From assembly GCF_003702705.1 (NCBI RefSeq), contig NZ_QZMN01000008.1:124001-188000 (forward strand): a stretch of 64,000 bases of DNA, in the 5' to 3' direction. The notes below the pieces were generated by a model. It searched no databases. It was given only the letters and a program-made list of their open reading frames with translations, and had not been told where the DNA came from. Positions 43,575 through 51,012 of the stretch are shown here, piece by piece (positions within the stretch are counted from its first letter, which is position 1; the number at the start of each line of letters is the position of its first letter). The position numbers and the translations under genes were made by a program. Origin of the DNA: Ornithinimicrobium cerasi (GTDB taxonomy: Bacteria; Actinomycetota; Actinomycetes; Actinomycetales; Dermatophilaceae).

Positions 43575-43745
43575 GGGCCGAGCCTAACGGCGGGGTCCCC
43601 GGGCGGACCGCGCCACCAGGCCCGCCGTTCGGCGCACGGCTCTTTCGTGCCGACCTGTATCCAGGCACCATGGAAATGCCTCTTCCTCCGACAGAGACCT
43701 CGGCGCCGAGGGGGCGCCGGGACCGCACCAGCCCAGGAGGCACCC

Positions 43746-44789
43746 GTGGTCAACACCAAGAGCCCGAGAGACGTCGCGCAGCGCGAGCGCACGTTGCGCG
43801 ATCGTGGTTTCACCGTCTACGACGGACCCTCCGTCGTCCAGCGCGGGAGCTGTTTCCCGGGGGCACCGGGTCATCCGCACCGGGCCGACTCGACGCACTT
43901 CGTGGACGAACGCGGACGCTTCGACGGTCGACGCGTCGGCGGCGCGGTCGACGTGGGGCGCGACCCCAGCACCGGCGAGGCCATCTCCACCTTCGAGAAG
44001 GCCCACCTCGACGATCTGGCGAGGGTCCTGAGGCGGGAGGGCTTCCGGGTGATCTGGGGCGTGGAGGCGCACTTCGACCACCTGCACTTCGACTACAACG
44101 TCGGCGGCGGCCACGAGCTGCGTTTCATGGGTCCCAACGGCGAGTTCACCGTCGCGCACATCGCCGACGTGCAGCGCCAGCTGAGTGCGCTGCGCCGCTC
44201 GAACGGCCGCCGCTACTACACCGGCGCGATCGACGGTCTCCGCGAGAAGCACACCCTGCGGGCGATCAAGGCGTTCCAGCGCGACCACGGCCTGGACGAC
44301 GACGGTGACCCGGGGCAGAGCACGCGGGACGCCCTGAAGGCTGCGCTCGCCAGGCAGGCGTCGAAGCCCGGGCCCGGCCCGAAGCCCAAGCCGAAGCCCC
44401 CCAAGCCCGAGCCGAAGAAGCCGGACGCGACCATCGCCGGGATCGCCGGTCTGGGCGGGGGTGACCTCCGGGCGCGGCTCGCGCCGTTCCGGATCGCCGG
44501 CCAGAACGCCTTCGCGACCGCCATCGCGGCGGACCGGTTCACCGCCCCCGCGGGCAAGGGCATCCTGCTCGCGGCGCGCGGCACCCCGGACGAGACCGCC
44601 GGCTCGCTGGCCGCGTTCCGGACGGGTGCCTCGTTCCTTCCGCTGGGCCCGGACGGAGGGCTACCGGGACCCGTCCGGCGGCACCTGGAGGAGACCCGAC
44701 CGCCGTGGGTCCGCGTCGTCGGCGGCTTCCTCGCCGTCCCCGACGAGAGCCTGGCCCGGATCCTCGCCGCGGCCGGCATCCGTTTCTGA
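43746..44789 (+). CDS. LAS-peptidase-like, peptidoglycan-binding and wall-binding chimeric protein
   Basis: 347 aa from GTG 43746, with GGAGG 5 nt upstream. Domain 1 (about 1-145) has GGAVDVG and WGVEAHFDHLHFDYN, with an HxH-type zinc site as in M15/LAS peptidases. Domain 2 (about 145-205) is a peptidoglycan-binding domain 1: LREKHTLRAIKAFQRDHGLDDDGDPGQSTRDALKAAL. A Lys-Pro-Gly linker (about 210-235) follows. Domain 3 (about 240-347) looks like degenerate CWB2 wall-binding motifs (FATAIAADRF, GILLAARG, VRVVGG). No signal peptide is visible, which is odd for a wall protein. The 3' end overlaps the histidine kinase gene by 129 nt. Confidence 0.7.
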   Translation: MVNTKSPRDVAQRERTLRDRGFTVYDGPSVVQRGSCFPGAPGHPHRADSTHFVDERGRFDGRRVGGAVDVGRDPSTGEAISTFEKAHLDDLARVLRREGFRVIWGVEAHFDHLHFDYNVGGGHELRFMGPNGEFTVAHIADVQRQLSALRRSNGRRYYTGAIDGLREKHTLRAIKAFQRDHGLDDDGDPGQSTRDALKAALARQASKPGPGPKPKPKPPKPEPKKPDATIAGIAGLGGGDLRARLAPFRIAGQNAFATAIAADRFTAPAGKGILLAARGTPDETAGSLAAFRTGASFLPLGPDGGLPGPVRRHLEETRPPWVRVVGGFLAVPDESLARILAAAGIRF

Positions 44790-46268
44790 GCCCTCCGCCA
44801 CGCCGGCGCCGGAGCCACCGTCGGGGAACCAGAGGGTGAACACCGACCCGACCTCCTCGACCGACTCGACCGTGACCGCGCCGCCGTGGCCGCGGGCGAT
44901 GGCCTCCACGATCGGCAGACCGAGGCCGGAGCCCTCCACGCCGGCGGCGTTCTCGGCCCGGCCGAAGCGGTCGAAGATGCGGCCGAGCTGGTCCTCCGGG
45001 ACGCCCTGGCCCTGGTCCCGGAGGCTCACCGTGAGGTAGCGGCGAGCCGCCCTCGCCCCCGCCTCCCGCGCCGCGACCGCCCGCGCGTCGGTGCCGTCGA
45101 CCCAGCGGGTGCCGAGCTCGACGACCGACCCGTCCTCGCTGAACTTCACCGCGTTGGCGGCGAGCTGGACGACGGCCTGGCTGACCCGCTGCGCGTCCAG
45201 GGGGAGCTGCCCCTCGGCGTCCGCGCGCAGCCGCCAGGCGCGGTCCCCGAGGACGGTCAGCCGGTCCATCGTCTCCAGGGCGAGCTCGGTGACGTCGGTC
45301 GGTCCGAGCCGCACGAAGTCGGGCCGCTGCGAGCGCGCCAGCATGAGGAGGTCGTCGACCAGCCGCCGCATGCGGTCGGCCTCGTCGAGCATCAGCTGCC
45401 GGGTCACCCGCACCTCGTCCGGGTCGCCCGGCCGCAGCAGCTCGGCGTTGCCGCGCAGGATCGTCAGCGGGGTGCGCAGCTCGTGCGCCGCGTCGTCGAG
45501 GAACTGCCGCTGCTGCCTCACCCCCTCGTCGAGCCGGTCCAGCATGTCGTTGAACCGCACCGCCAGCTCCGCGACGTCGGTGTCGGCACCGGACACGGCC
45601 ACGCGTCGCGACAGCGACTCTGCGCTGATCTCCGCGGTGGCCTCGCGCAGCTCGCGCAACGGGCGCAGGAGCGCGCCGAGGACGACGTGACCGAGCCCGG
45701 CCGTCAGGGCGACCGTGAGCATCGAGATGAGCGCGAACCGCCACGCCTGCCAGGTGATGAGGTCGCGCTGGCGGCCGAGGTCGTTGACGACGACGAGGGT
45801 CCCGGAGCGCACCTCCTCGGGCAGCCGCACGTCGGCGGCCAGCACCCGCAGCGTCGTGCCCTGCGTGCTCAGCGTGGTGATCCGCGCCCGCCCCTCGGGC
45901 AGCGCCATCCGCTCCACCGCGCCCAGCACGTCCGGGTGCGCGACGTCGAAGGGCCGCTCACCGCCGGAGACGTAGGCGATGCGCACGTCGACCATCGCCA
46001 GCAGCGCCTCGTCCTCGCCCGCCACCGCGGTGGACAGCGCCGCGAAGAACAGGGTGTCCAGGTCCGTGTACGGCTGCCCGTCCAGCGCCGGCCCGGCCTG
46101 CGCGATCCGCTGCAGCTCCGCGACCTCCTGGTTGAGCTCGGCGTCGACGCGGTCGGCGAGCGTGGCGTACTGGATGGCGAAGGTGACGGTCCCGGTGACC
46201 GCCAGCCCGAGGATCATCAGCCCGGTCATCAGCGCCAGCAGCCGCTGCCGGACCGTCCAGCCCCTCAC
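44661..46268 (-). CDS. Sensor histidine kinase
   Basis: 535 aa. TM1 (about 10-32), extracytoplasmic sensor (about 33-165), TM2 (about 175-200), HAMP (about 200-255), HisKA with phospho-acceptor His262 in DAAHELRTPLT, then the ATPase domain with N-box QLAANAVKFS, G1 DQGQGVPE, F-box and G2 GSGLGLPIVEAIA. The last 50 residues beyond the catalytic domain are acidic and lie in the overlap with the plus-strand wall-binding gene. GTG 46268 overlaps the DUF2891 stop by 4 nt. Probably partners the OmpR-type regulator at 42903-43574 although the two are not contiguous. Confidence 0.92.
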   Translation of the reverse strand: MRGWTVRQRLLALMTGLMILGLAVTGTVTFAIQYATLADRVDAELNQEVAELQRIAQAGPALDGQPYTDLDTLFFAALSTAVAGEDEALLAMVDVRIAYVSGGERPFDVAHPDVLGAVERMALPEGRARITTLSTQGTTLRVLAADVRLPEEVRSGTLVVVNDLGRQRDLITWQAWRFALISMLTVALTAGLGHVVLGALLRPLRELREATAEISAESLSRRVAVSGADTDVAELAVRFNDMLDRLDEGVRQQRQFLDDAAHELRTPLTILRGNAELLRPGDPDEVRVTRQLMLDEADRMRRLVDDLLMLARSQRPDFVRLGPTDVTELALETMDRLTVLGDRAWRLRADAEGQLPLDAQRVSQAVVQLAANAVKFSEDGSVVELGTRWVDGTDARAVAAREAGARAARRYLTVSLRDQGQGVPEDQLGRIFDRFGRAENAAGVEGSGLGLPIVEAIARGHGGAVTVESVEEVGSVFTLWFPDGGSGAGVAEGSETDAGRGEDPGQALVGDGEEAADDADPRRSGLLQVPPDGSR

Positions 46269-47281
46269 CGCAGCTCACCCCGCGCCAGCAGGGCGAACGA
46301 CACCAGCCAGTGCGTCGCCATGAAGTGCCCGCCGGTGATCTCCCCCAGCACCGCCGCCTCCTGCCCGTCCGCGGCGGTGCGCAGTCGCTCCGCACCGCCG
46401 GGCAGGTATGCCGCGAGCTCCCTCAGCGCCCACGCGCGGCTGAGCGCGAGGCCGAGGAGGTGGGCGTACTGGCCGTCCGTCGGGTCCACCACCTCGGGCG
46501 CCACGAGGAGGTGCTCGTGGCGACCGTGGCCGAGGCCGGGGAGGAAACCGGCGAGCCACCCGGCATACCTCTCCCGCCCGAGCACGCGCGCCATGAGCAC
46601 CGCCTCGGTCAGGGCGGGCGAGAGGAAGTCGGTGCCACCCGGCTCCCACCCGGTCGGCGCGTCGACGTCCGCGGCGAACCAACGCTCGGCCCGCGCCCGG
46701 CACGCGTCGGCCACGTCCTGCCGCCCGAGGCGGTCGGAGGCGTCGAGCAGCAGCGTCAGCGCGAACGCGTCGTTCTGGTGCTTGCCGTGCCGGACGGGGT
46801 AGGTCTGGCGCGGGAGCCAGGCGAGGACGAGCTCGGCGACGACGTCACCCAGCGGCGCGAGGCCCTCGGACCAGGCGCGTGCGTGCGGGAGCTCGGCCTC
46901 GTGGGCGGCGGCGACGAGCTGTGCCGCCCAGGCCCAGCCGTAGGGACGCTCGAACGACGGGCGCCCGCGGAGGTAGGCCACCTCGGTCGCGAGGTGATCG
47001 GGTCGCAGGCGGGCGTCGAGCAGCGCTGTCGCGGCGGCCCGCTCCCGGGGTCCGAGCGCCTCCCCGTGGCGGTCGAGCAGCCGCAGCAGCGACCAGAGCA
47101 TGTGCACGCACGAGTGCCAGTCGAGGGAGCCGTGGAACGCCGGGTGCAAGCGCTCCGGGACCAGGTGGGCGTCGTCGGGACCGGTGACCACGTGCCCGGG
47201 CACCCAGGGGTAGGCCGTCCCCACGGCCTCCCGCGCGACCCGGCTCCAGCCGGCGAGGTCGGGGCGGGGGGCAGGCACCAT
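46265..47281 (-). CDS. DUF2891-family protein
   Basis: 338 aa. LHPAFHGSLDWHSCVHMLWSLLRLL near 50, RPYGWAWAAQL, HGKHQNDAFAL near 165 and GGTDFLSPALTEAVLM near 210 are the family signatures; the His/Trp/Asp-rich alpha/alpha-barrel-like fold suggests a sugar- or uronate-processing enzyme, but activity is not established. ATG 47281 is preferred over GTG 47296. Coupled to the histidine kinase gene by a GTGA overlap, so they are co-expressed. Confidence 0.8.
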   Translation of the reverse strand: MVPAPRPDLAGWSRVAREAVGTAYPWVPGHVVTGPDDAHLVPERLHPAFHGSLDWHSCVHMLWSLLRLLDRHGEALGPRERAAATALLDARLRPDHLATEVAYLRGRPSFERPYGWAWAAQLVAAAHEAELPHARAWSEGLAPLGDVVAELVLAWLPRQTYPVRHGKHQNDAFALTLLLDASDRLGRQDVADACRARAERWFAADVDAPTGWEPGGTDFLSPALTEAVLMARVLGRERYAGWLAGFLPGLGHGRHEHLLVAPEVVDPTDGQYAHLLGLALSRAWALRELAAYLPGGAERLRTAADGQEAAVLGEITGGHFMATHWLVSFALLARGELR

Positions 47282-47315
47282 GGGTCCATTAGACACGCGC
47301 CCGCCGACGACCGGC

Positions 47316-47416
47316 GTCCCGTGGAGGAGCGTGTGGAGGAGCGTCCCGTGGGAGTGCGTGCGATCGGCCCATTTCCACGGGACCCTCTCTGACGGGGCGC
47401 TCCCTCACGGGACGCT
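47316..47416. repeat. Nested inverted repeats between two minus-strand genes
   Basis: GTCCCGTGGA (47316-47325) pairs with TCCACGGGAC (47374-47383), and AGCGTCCCGTG (47340-47350) pairs with CACGGGACGCT (47406-47416), which are mutually exclusive folds. GGAGGAGCGT-like direct repeats occupy the left part. Likely a terminator or attenuator between the DksA-like and DUF2891 genes. Confidence 0.6.
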
Positions 47417-47791
47417 GGGGCGGACGTGCTGCACGCAGGTCCGCGCGGTCGGCCTCGCCTCCAGCCGTCCGGCGGGGATCGGCTGCCCGCAGACCTCGCA
47501 CACCCCGTACCTCCCCTCCGCCAGCCGCTCGAGCGCGGCGTCCACGTCCCGCAGGTGCGCCCGGGCCTGGTCGGTCATCGCGGCCAGCTGGGAACGCTCG
47601 AAGGCGATCGTCTGCCCCTCGGGGTCGTGCTCGTCGTCGGCGTTGGAGTCGCGCGAGGACTCGATGACGACCCTCATGTCCTCCTGCATCTGCACGATGC
47701 GCGCCCGCAGGCTCGCGCCCTCGTCGCGGAGGCGCGAGGCTGCGTCCGCGGGCGCGTGGTCCGGCCCCGGACCGGGATCTGTCGACGGCAT
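47405..47791 (-). CDS. TraR/DksA-type zinc-finger protein
   Basis: 128 aa. Coiled-coil region (about 18-95), then a zinc finger with Cys98 and Cys101 (CEVC) and Cys119. The fourth ligand position is His122 rather than the usual Cys (CVQH). The coiled coil lacks the tip acidic pair typical of E. coli DksA, as usual in actinobacterial relatives, which may act on RNA polymerase through the secondary channel. The ATG is 8 nt from a minus-strand TAGGTG box and divergent from the DUF4037 gene only 26 bp away. Confidence 0.85.
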   Translation of the reverse strand: MPSTDPGPGPDHAPADAASRLRDEGASLRARIVQMQEDMRVVIESSRDSNADDEHDPEGQTIAFERSQLAAMTDQARAHLRDVDAALERLAEGRYGVCEVCGQPIPAGRLEARPTARTCVQHVRPSVP

Positions 47792-47799
47792 GGTGTGGG

Positions 47800-47809
47800 C
47801 ACCTAGTCT
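47800..47809. promoter_or_regulatory. Overlapping divergent leaderless promoters
   Basis: In only 26 bp between two start codons, plus-strand TAGTCT (47804-47809) and minus-strand TAGGTG (47800-47805) overlap at CTAG. Each ends exactly 8 nt before its own ATG (47818 on plus, 47791 on minus). Both -35 regions must lie inside the opposite gene. Confidence 0.55.
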
Positions 47810-47817
47810 GCCTCGTC

Positions 47818-48873
47818 ATGGACCTCTCCGGCGCCGAGCTCGGGCGGGCCTACCACGCGCAGGTGGTCGGTCCGCTCCTCGCGCGACGCTTCCCGGGTAT
47901 GCCGTACGCCGCCGCCCGGCTCGGGTCCGGCTCCGAGGTGCTGGGCCTGGACGACGCGATGTCCCGCGACCACGACTGGGGTCCGCGGCTGACGCTGCTC
48001 GTCCCCGAGGGCGACGTGGGTCGGGTCGAGCGGGCGGTGGAGCAGGACCTGCCCCGGTCCTTCCTCGGCCTGCCGACCCGCTTCGCCCTCTCCGGGGAGA
48101 CCACGGACCGGCACCGGGTGGAGGTGTCCTCGACGGGCGGGTTCGTGCGCGCCCGCCTCGGGCTCGACCCCCGGGACGGGATGGCTCCGGCGGACTGGCT
48201 GACCCTCACCGGGCAGGCCGTCCTGGAGGTGGTCGCCGGTCCGGTGTTCGTGGACACGGCCGGGGAGGTCACGACCGTGCGGCGCCTCCTCGGCGGCTAC
48301 CCGGAGGACGTGCGCCGCCACCTGGTCGCGGTCGACTGGGCGCGGATCTGCGAGGAGATGCCGCTGATGTCCCGGTCGGGTGACCGGGGAGACGACCTCG
48401 GCTCCCGCGTGATCGCCGCCCGGCTGGTCGACGCCGCCGTGCACCTCGCCTTCCTGATCGATGGCCGGTGGGTCCCCTACCCCAAGTGGCGCGGGCTCGT
48501 GCTGGGTGAGCTGCCGCATACCGGGGAGGTCGTCGCCGCCCTGCGCGGGACGATGGCCGCACCGGCGTGGCGCGAGCGTCAGGACGCGCTGGCGCGGGCG
48601 CTGGGAGCGCTCATGGAGCGGCAGGAGGCGAGCGGGCTGCCGACGGTCGACCCGGCCGTGGTGCCGTTCTGGGAGCGGCCCTACCTGCACCCCGACCCGC
48701 GGGTCGTCGACCGGGTCCGGGCGTGCGTCGTGGACCCCGCGGTGCGGGCGTGGCCGGTGCGCCGGGGCAGCGCCGAGCAGCTCACCCCCGACGTCGGGCT
48801 GCTGGGCGACCCGCGCGCGAGGCGTCGGCTGGTCGAGCTCACCGACGGCGGGGTCGACGGTCCGGGTCGCTGA
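47818..48873 (+). CDS. DUF4037 nucleotidyltransferase-like protein
   Basis: 351 aa. RLGSGSEVLGLDDAMSRDHDWGPRLTLL (about 34-62) contains the GSxS...DxD pattern of the nucleotidyltransferase fold, with Asp51 and Asp53 as metal ligands. The DUF4037 domain follows (WARICEEMPLMSRSGDRGDDLGSRVIAARLV). Function of the family is not established; an NTP-transfer reaction is likely. Leaderless start from TAGTCT. Confidence 0.8.
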   Translation: MDLSGAELGRAYHAQVVGPLLARRFPGMPYAAARLGSGSEVLGLDDAMSRDHDWGPRLTLLVPEGDVGRVERAVEQDLPRSFLGLPTRFALSGETTDRHRVEVSSTGGFVRARLGLDPRDGMAPADWLTLTGQAVLEVVAGPVFVDTAGEVTTVRRLLGGYPEDVRRHLVAVDWARICEEMPLMSRSGDRGDDLGSRVIAARLVDAAVHLAFLIDGRWVPYPKWRGLVLGELPHTGEVVAALRGTMAAPAWRERQDALARALGALMERQEASGLPTVDPAVVPFWERPYLHPDPRVVDRVRACVVDPAVRAWPVRRGSAEQLTPDVGLLGDPRARRRLVELTDGGVDGPGR

Positions 48874-48885
48874 CCCGGCGTGCGG

Positions 48886-49299
48886 TCAGCGGCCGTGGCC
48901 CTCCAGGGTCACCCCGTCGCGCGCGGCCCGGTCCAGGAGCGCGGCCATCGACCCCGGCTCGTGCACCAGCGGCAGCAGCCGGTCCCGCAGCGCCCCCAGG
49001 TCCGCAGGCGCGCCGTACGCGGCGAACATGCTTCCCTCGGAGTCCAGCTCCAGGCGTGACACGAGCTCCGGGGCGGCGTAGTGGGCGACCCCCTCCCAGA
49101 AGGCCCCGTTGGGCTCCTCACCCGCCTTCTCCACCACCCCGTCGGTCGGCAGCTCCCCGAGGTCCAGGGTCAGGGAGGACGTGCCGTCCGCCTCGACCAG
49201 CCGGAAGCCGGGGTGCGGCTGCGATGCGGGTCGCCCGGACCGTCCCGCTGCGGTCGGTCCGAGGTCCCGTCGGCGGCGGAAGACGTCGAAGATGCCCAT
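48886..49299 (-). CDS. Imm51-like putative immunity protein
   Basis: 137 aa. Basic N-terminus (MGIFDVFRRRRD), then an alpha/beta domain with NGAFWEGVAHY and LELDSEGSMFAAYGAPADLGALRDRLLPLV, reminiscent of the Imm51 family of polymorphic-toxin immunity proteins. No toxin gene with a matching secretion module is adjacent, so it could be an orphan immunity gene or simply a housekeeping relative. Overlaps nothing; 12 nt from the DUF4037 stop, convergent. Confidence 0.5.
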   Translation of the reverse strand: MGIFDVFRRRRDLGPTAAGRSGRPASQPHPGFRLVEADGTSSLTLDLGELPTDGVVEKAGEEPNGAFWEGVAHYAAPELVSRLELDSEGSMFAAYGAPADLGALRDRLLPLVHEPGSMAALLDRAARDGVTLEGHGR

Positions 49300-49350
49300 G
49301 GACGGAGTCTGCCCCCACGCACGTCCCTCCCGGGCAGGACATGCCGTCGA

Positions 49351-49947
49351 CTACGCCCTCGTCGAGCGCCCCATGGCGGCGTAGAGCTGCTCCCAGGCCG
49401 GCTCCGGGTCGGCGGGGGGACGGCACACCTCGGTGAGGTCGGCGGCGGCGGGGTGGGTGAGCCACCCCTGCGGCAGCCAGCCCGGCTCCAGCCCCGCGTC
49501 CAGCGGCGCCAGGCGCACCGGCAGGCCGTCGGGGGCGAGGAGGGCGCACCGGCCGAGGGTGCCGGGCGCGTAGCCGAGCACGGCCTCGACCCACCGCAGC
49601 GACCCGTCGTCCCCGTCCATCGCTCCCCGGTACCGGTCCCCCACCGAGCGCAACCGCTCCAGGTGGGCGGTCGGCCGCACGTGCGTCCCCAGCCGCCGCA
49701 GCGCTCGCTCGAGCGCCAGCGGCGGCGGCCCGCCCACCGCGAGGAAGCGGGCCCGCTCCTGGTCGCCCAGCCGGGTGCCGTACCAGATCGCGAGACCGTC
49801 GTCCCAGGCGTGGACGTCCCCCTCCATGCCCGCCTCGAGCAGCGCGGCCGCCCGGGCGGGGTCAGCCTCCCCTGCGGGGCTGCTCGCCCGGGCCGTCCAC
49901 GTGCCCCCCGGCCTGGTGGTGTCGGTGTCGGTCAGGTCTTCGGGCAT
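49351..49947 (-). CDS. Hypothetical protein
   Basis: 198 aa. Asp/Thr-rich start, then an alpha/beta-looking domain rich in Trp, Arg and Leu: LEAGMEGDVHAWDDGLAIWYGTRLGDQERARFLAVGG and VEAVLGYAPGTLGRCALLAPDGLPV. No family recognised, no signal peptide or TM. ATG 49947 has GGAGG 5 nt upstream, better than a TTG at 49959. The gene is divergent from the thioesterase gene. Confidence 0.6.
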   Translation of the reverse strand: MPEDLTDTDTTRPGGTWTARASSPAGEADPARAAALLEAGMEGDVHAWDDGLAIWYGTRLGDQERARFLAVGGPPPLALERALRRLGTHVRPTAHLERLRSVGDRYRGAMDGDDGSLRWVEAVLGYAPGTLGRCALLAPDGLPVRLAPLDAGLEPGWLPQGWLTHPAAADLTEVCRPPADPEPAWEQLYAAMGRSTRA

Positions 49948-50051
49948 CGTCGCCTCCAAAGGTCAGGGTGGGCACACGCCCCTACCTCCCCGCATCCTGC
50001 GTGCTCGAGCCGGCTCGCACCACACCCCAGGGAGTGAGTTCGCTGGTCACC

Positions 50052-50057
50052 TACACT
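50052..50057 (+). promoter_or_regulatory. -10 box of the leaderless thioesterase gene
   Basis: TACACT, then 7 nt, then ATG 50065, with no Shine-Dalgarno in between. Confidence 0.5.
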
Positions 50058-50064
50058 CCGGCGC

Positions 50065-50844
50065 ATGGCCACCGACGAGGACCACTACTACGTCGCGCTC
50101 GGCGAGGGCCGCTACCGACCGACGGTGCACGCGCAGGGGGCCTGGCAGGCTACCGAGCAGCACATGGCCCCGGTCAGCGGTCTCCTGATGCACGCGCTGG
50201 AGCGGCACGACCCCCGCCCCGACCTGCAGTGGGCGCGCATCAGCTTCGACATCCTCGGGATGATCCACCTGGAGGAGACAGCCGTCCGCACGCGGACCCT
50301 CCGCCCGGGCCGCACGATCGAGCTCGTCGAGGCGACCGCGAGCGCCGGCGGCCGCGACGTGGTCCGCGCCACCGCCTGGCGGCTCGCGACGACCGACACC
50401 TCCGCGGTCGCGACCGTCGAGCTCCCGCCCCTGCCGGCACCGGGGCGCGTCGAGCCGTGGGCGGGCATGCAGCACTGGGGCGGCGGCTTCATCAGCTCGC
50501 TGGAGTTCCGCGAGGTGCCGGGCGGGCGGGCCGGACGCCGTGCGGTGTGGGTCGGGACGCAGCACCCCCTCGTCGCCGGCGAGGACTGGACGCCGCTCGC
50601 GGGCTGGGTCGGACGCCTCGACACGGCGAACGGGATCGCCATACGCGAGTCCCCGCAGGAGTGGCTCTTCCCCAACGTCGACCTCACCCTCCACCTGCAC
50701 CGCACGCCGGTCGGCGGGTGGCTGGGTCTGCAGGCGGAGGTGCACTGGGGACCCACCGGGCTCGGGCAGACCTCCTCCGTCGCGTATGACGTGGACGGTC
50801 CCGTCGGTACCGTCGAGCAGGCGTTGACGATCCGTCCCCGCTGA
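50065..50844 (+). CDS. Acyl-CoA thioesterase (double hot-dog)
   Basis: 259 aa with two hot-dog halves. N-terminal half includes GAWQATEQHMAPVSGLLMHALE and ISFDILGMIHLEETAV; C-terminal half includes NVDLTLHLHRTPVGGWLGLQAEVHWGPTGLGQTSSVAYDVDGPVGTVEQAL, the TesB-like catalytic face with Asp and Gln. It hydrolyses acyl-CoA thioesters. No partner operon; it may serve the fatty acid metabolism encoded elsewhere in the window. Confidence 0.82.
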   Translation: MATDEDHYYVALGEGRYRPTVHAQGAWQATEQHMAPVSGLLMHALERHDPRPDLQWARISFDILGMIHLEETAVRTRTLRPGRTIELVEATASAGGRDVVRATAWRLATTDTSAVATVELPPLPAPGRVEPWAGMQHWGGGFISSLEFREVPGGRAGRRAVWVGTQHPLVAGEDWTPLAGWVGRLDTANGIAIRESPQEWLFPNVDLTLHLHRTPVGGWLGLQAEVHWGPTGLGQTSSVAYDVDGPVGTVEQALTIRPR

Positions 50845-50873
50845 CCGACGCGCACCTCACCCTCAGGGGTGAC

Positions 50874-51012
50874 TTGCCGGTAACGATTGGGCAAAGAGCG
50901 TTTACATCCCCCTGCTCGCGGGTCAGGATCGTCGAGGTCCCGGGCCGGTCACATCGTGGTGACGGTCCGGGCTCGCATGTCCAGACACCCCTGCTGAAAG
51001 AGGATCCCCCCC
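50874..51012 (+). promoter_or_regulatory. Leader region of the secreted protease gene
   Basis: 168 bp separate the thioesterase and protease genes. TTGCC-N11-GGCAA (50874-50894) is a dyad close to a likely promoter. A second imperfect dyad at about 50938-50974 (CCCGGGCCGG... / ...GGTCCGGG) could fold in the transcript. Ribosome site AAAGAGGAT precedes the GTG at 51013. No further gene is visible. Confidence 0.4.

Noticed and set aside
47316-47416. Riboswitch upstream of DUF2891
   Set aside because: The arms are simple mutually exclusive hairpins without any conserved aptamer motif that I recognise.
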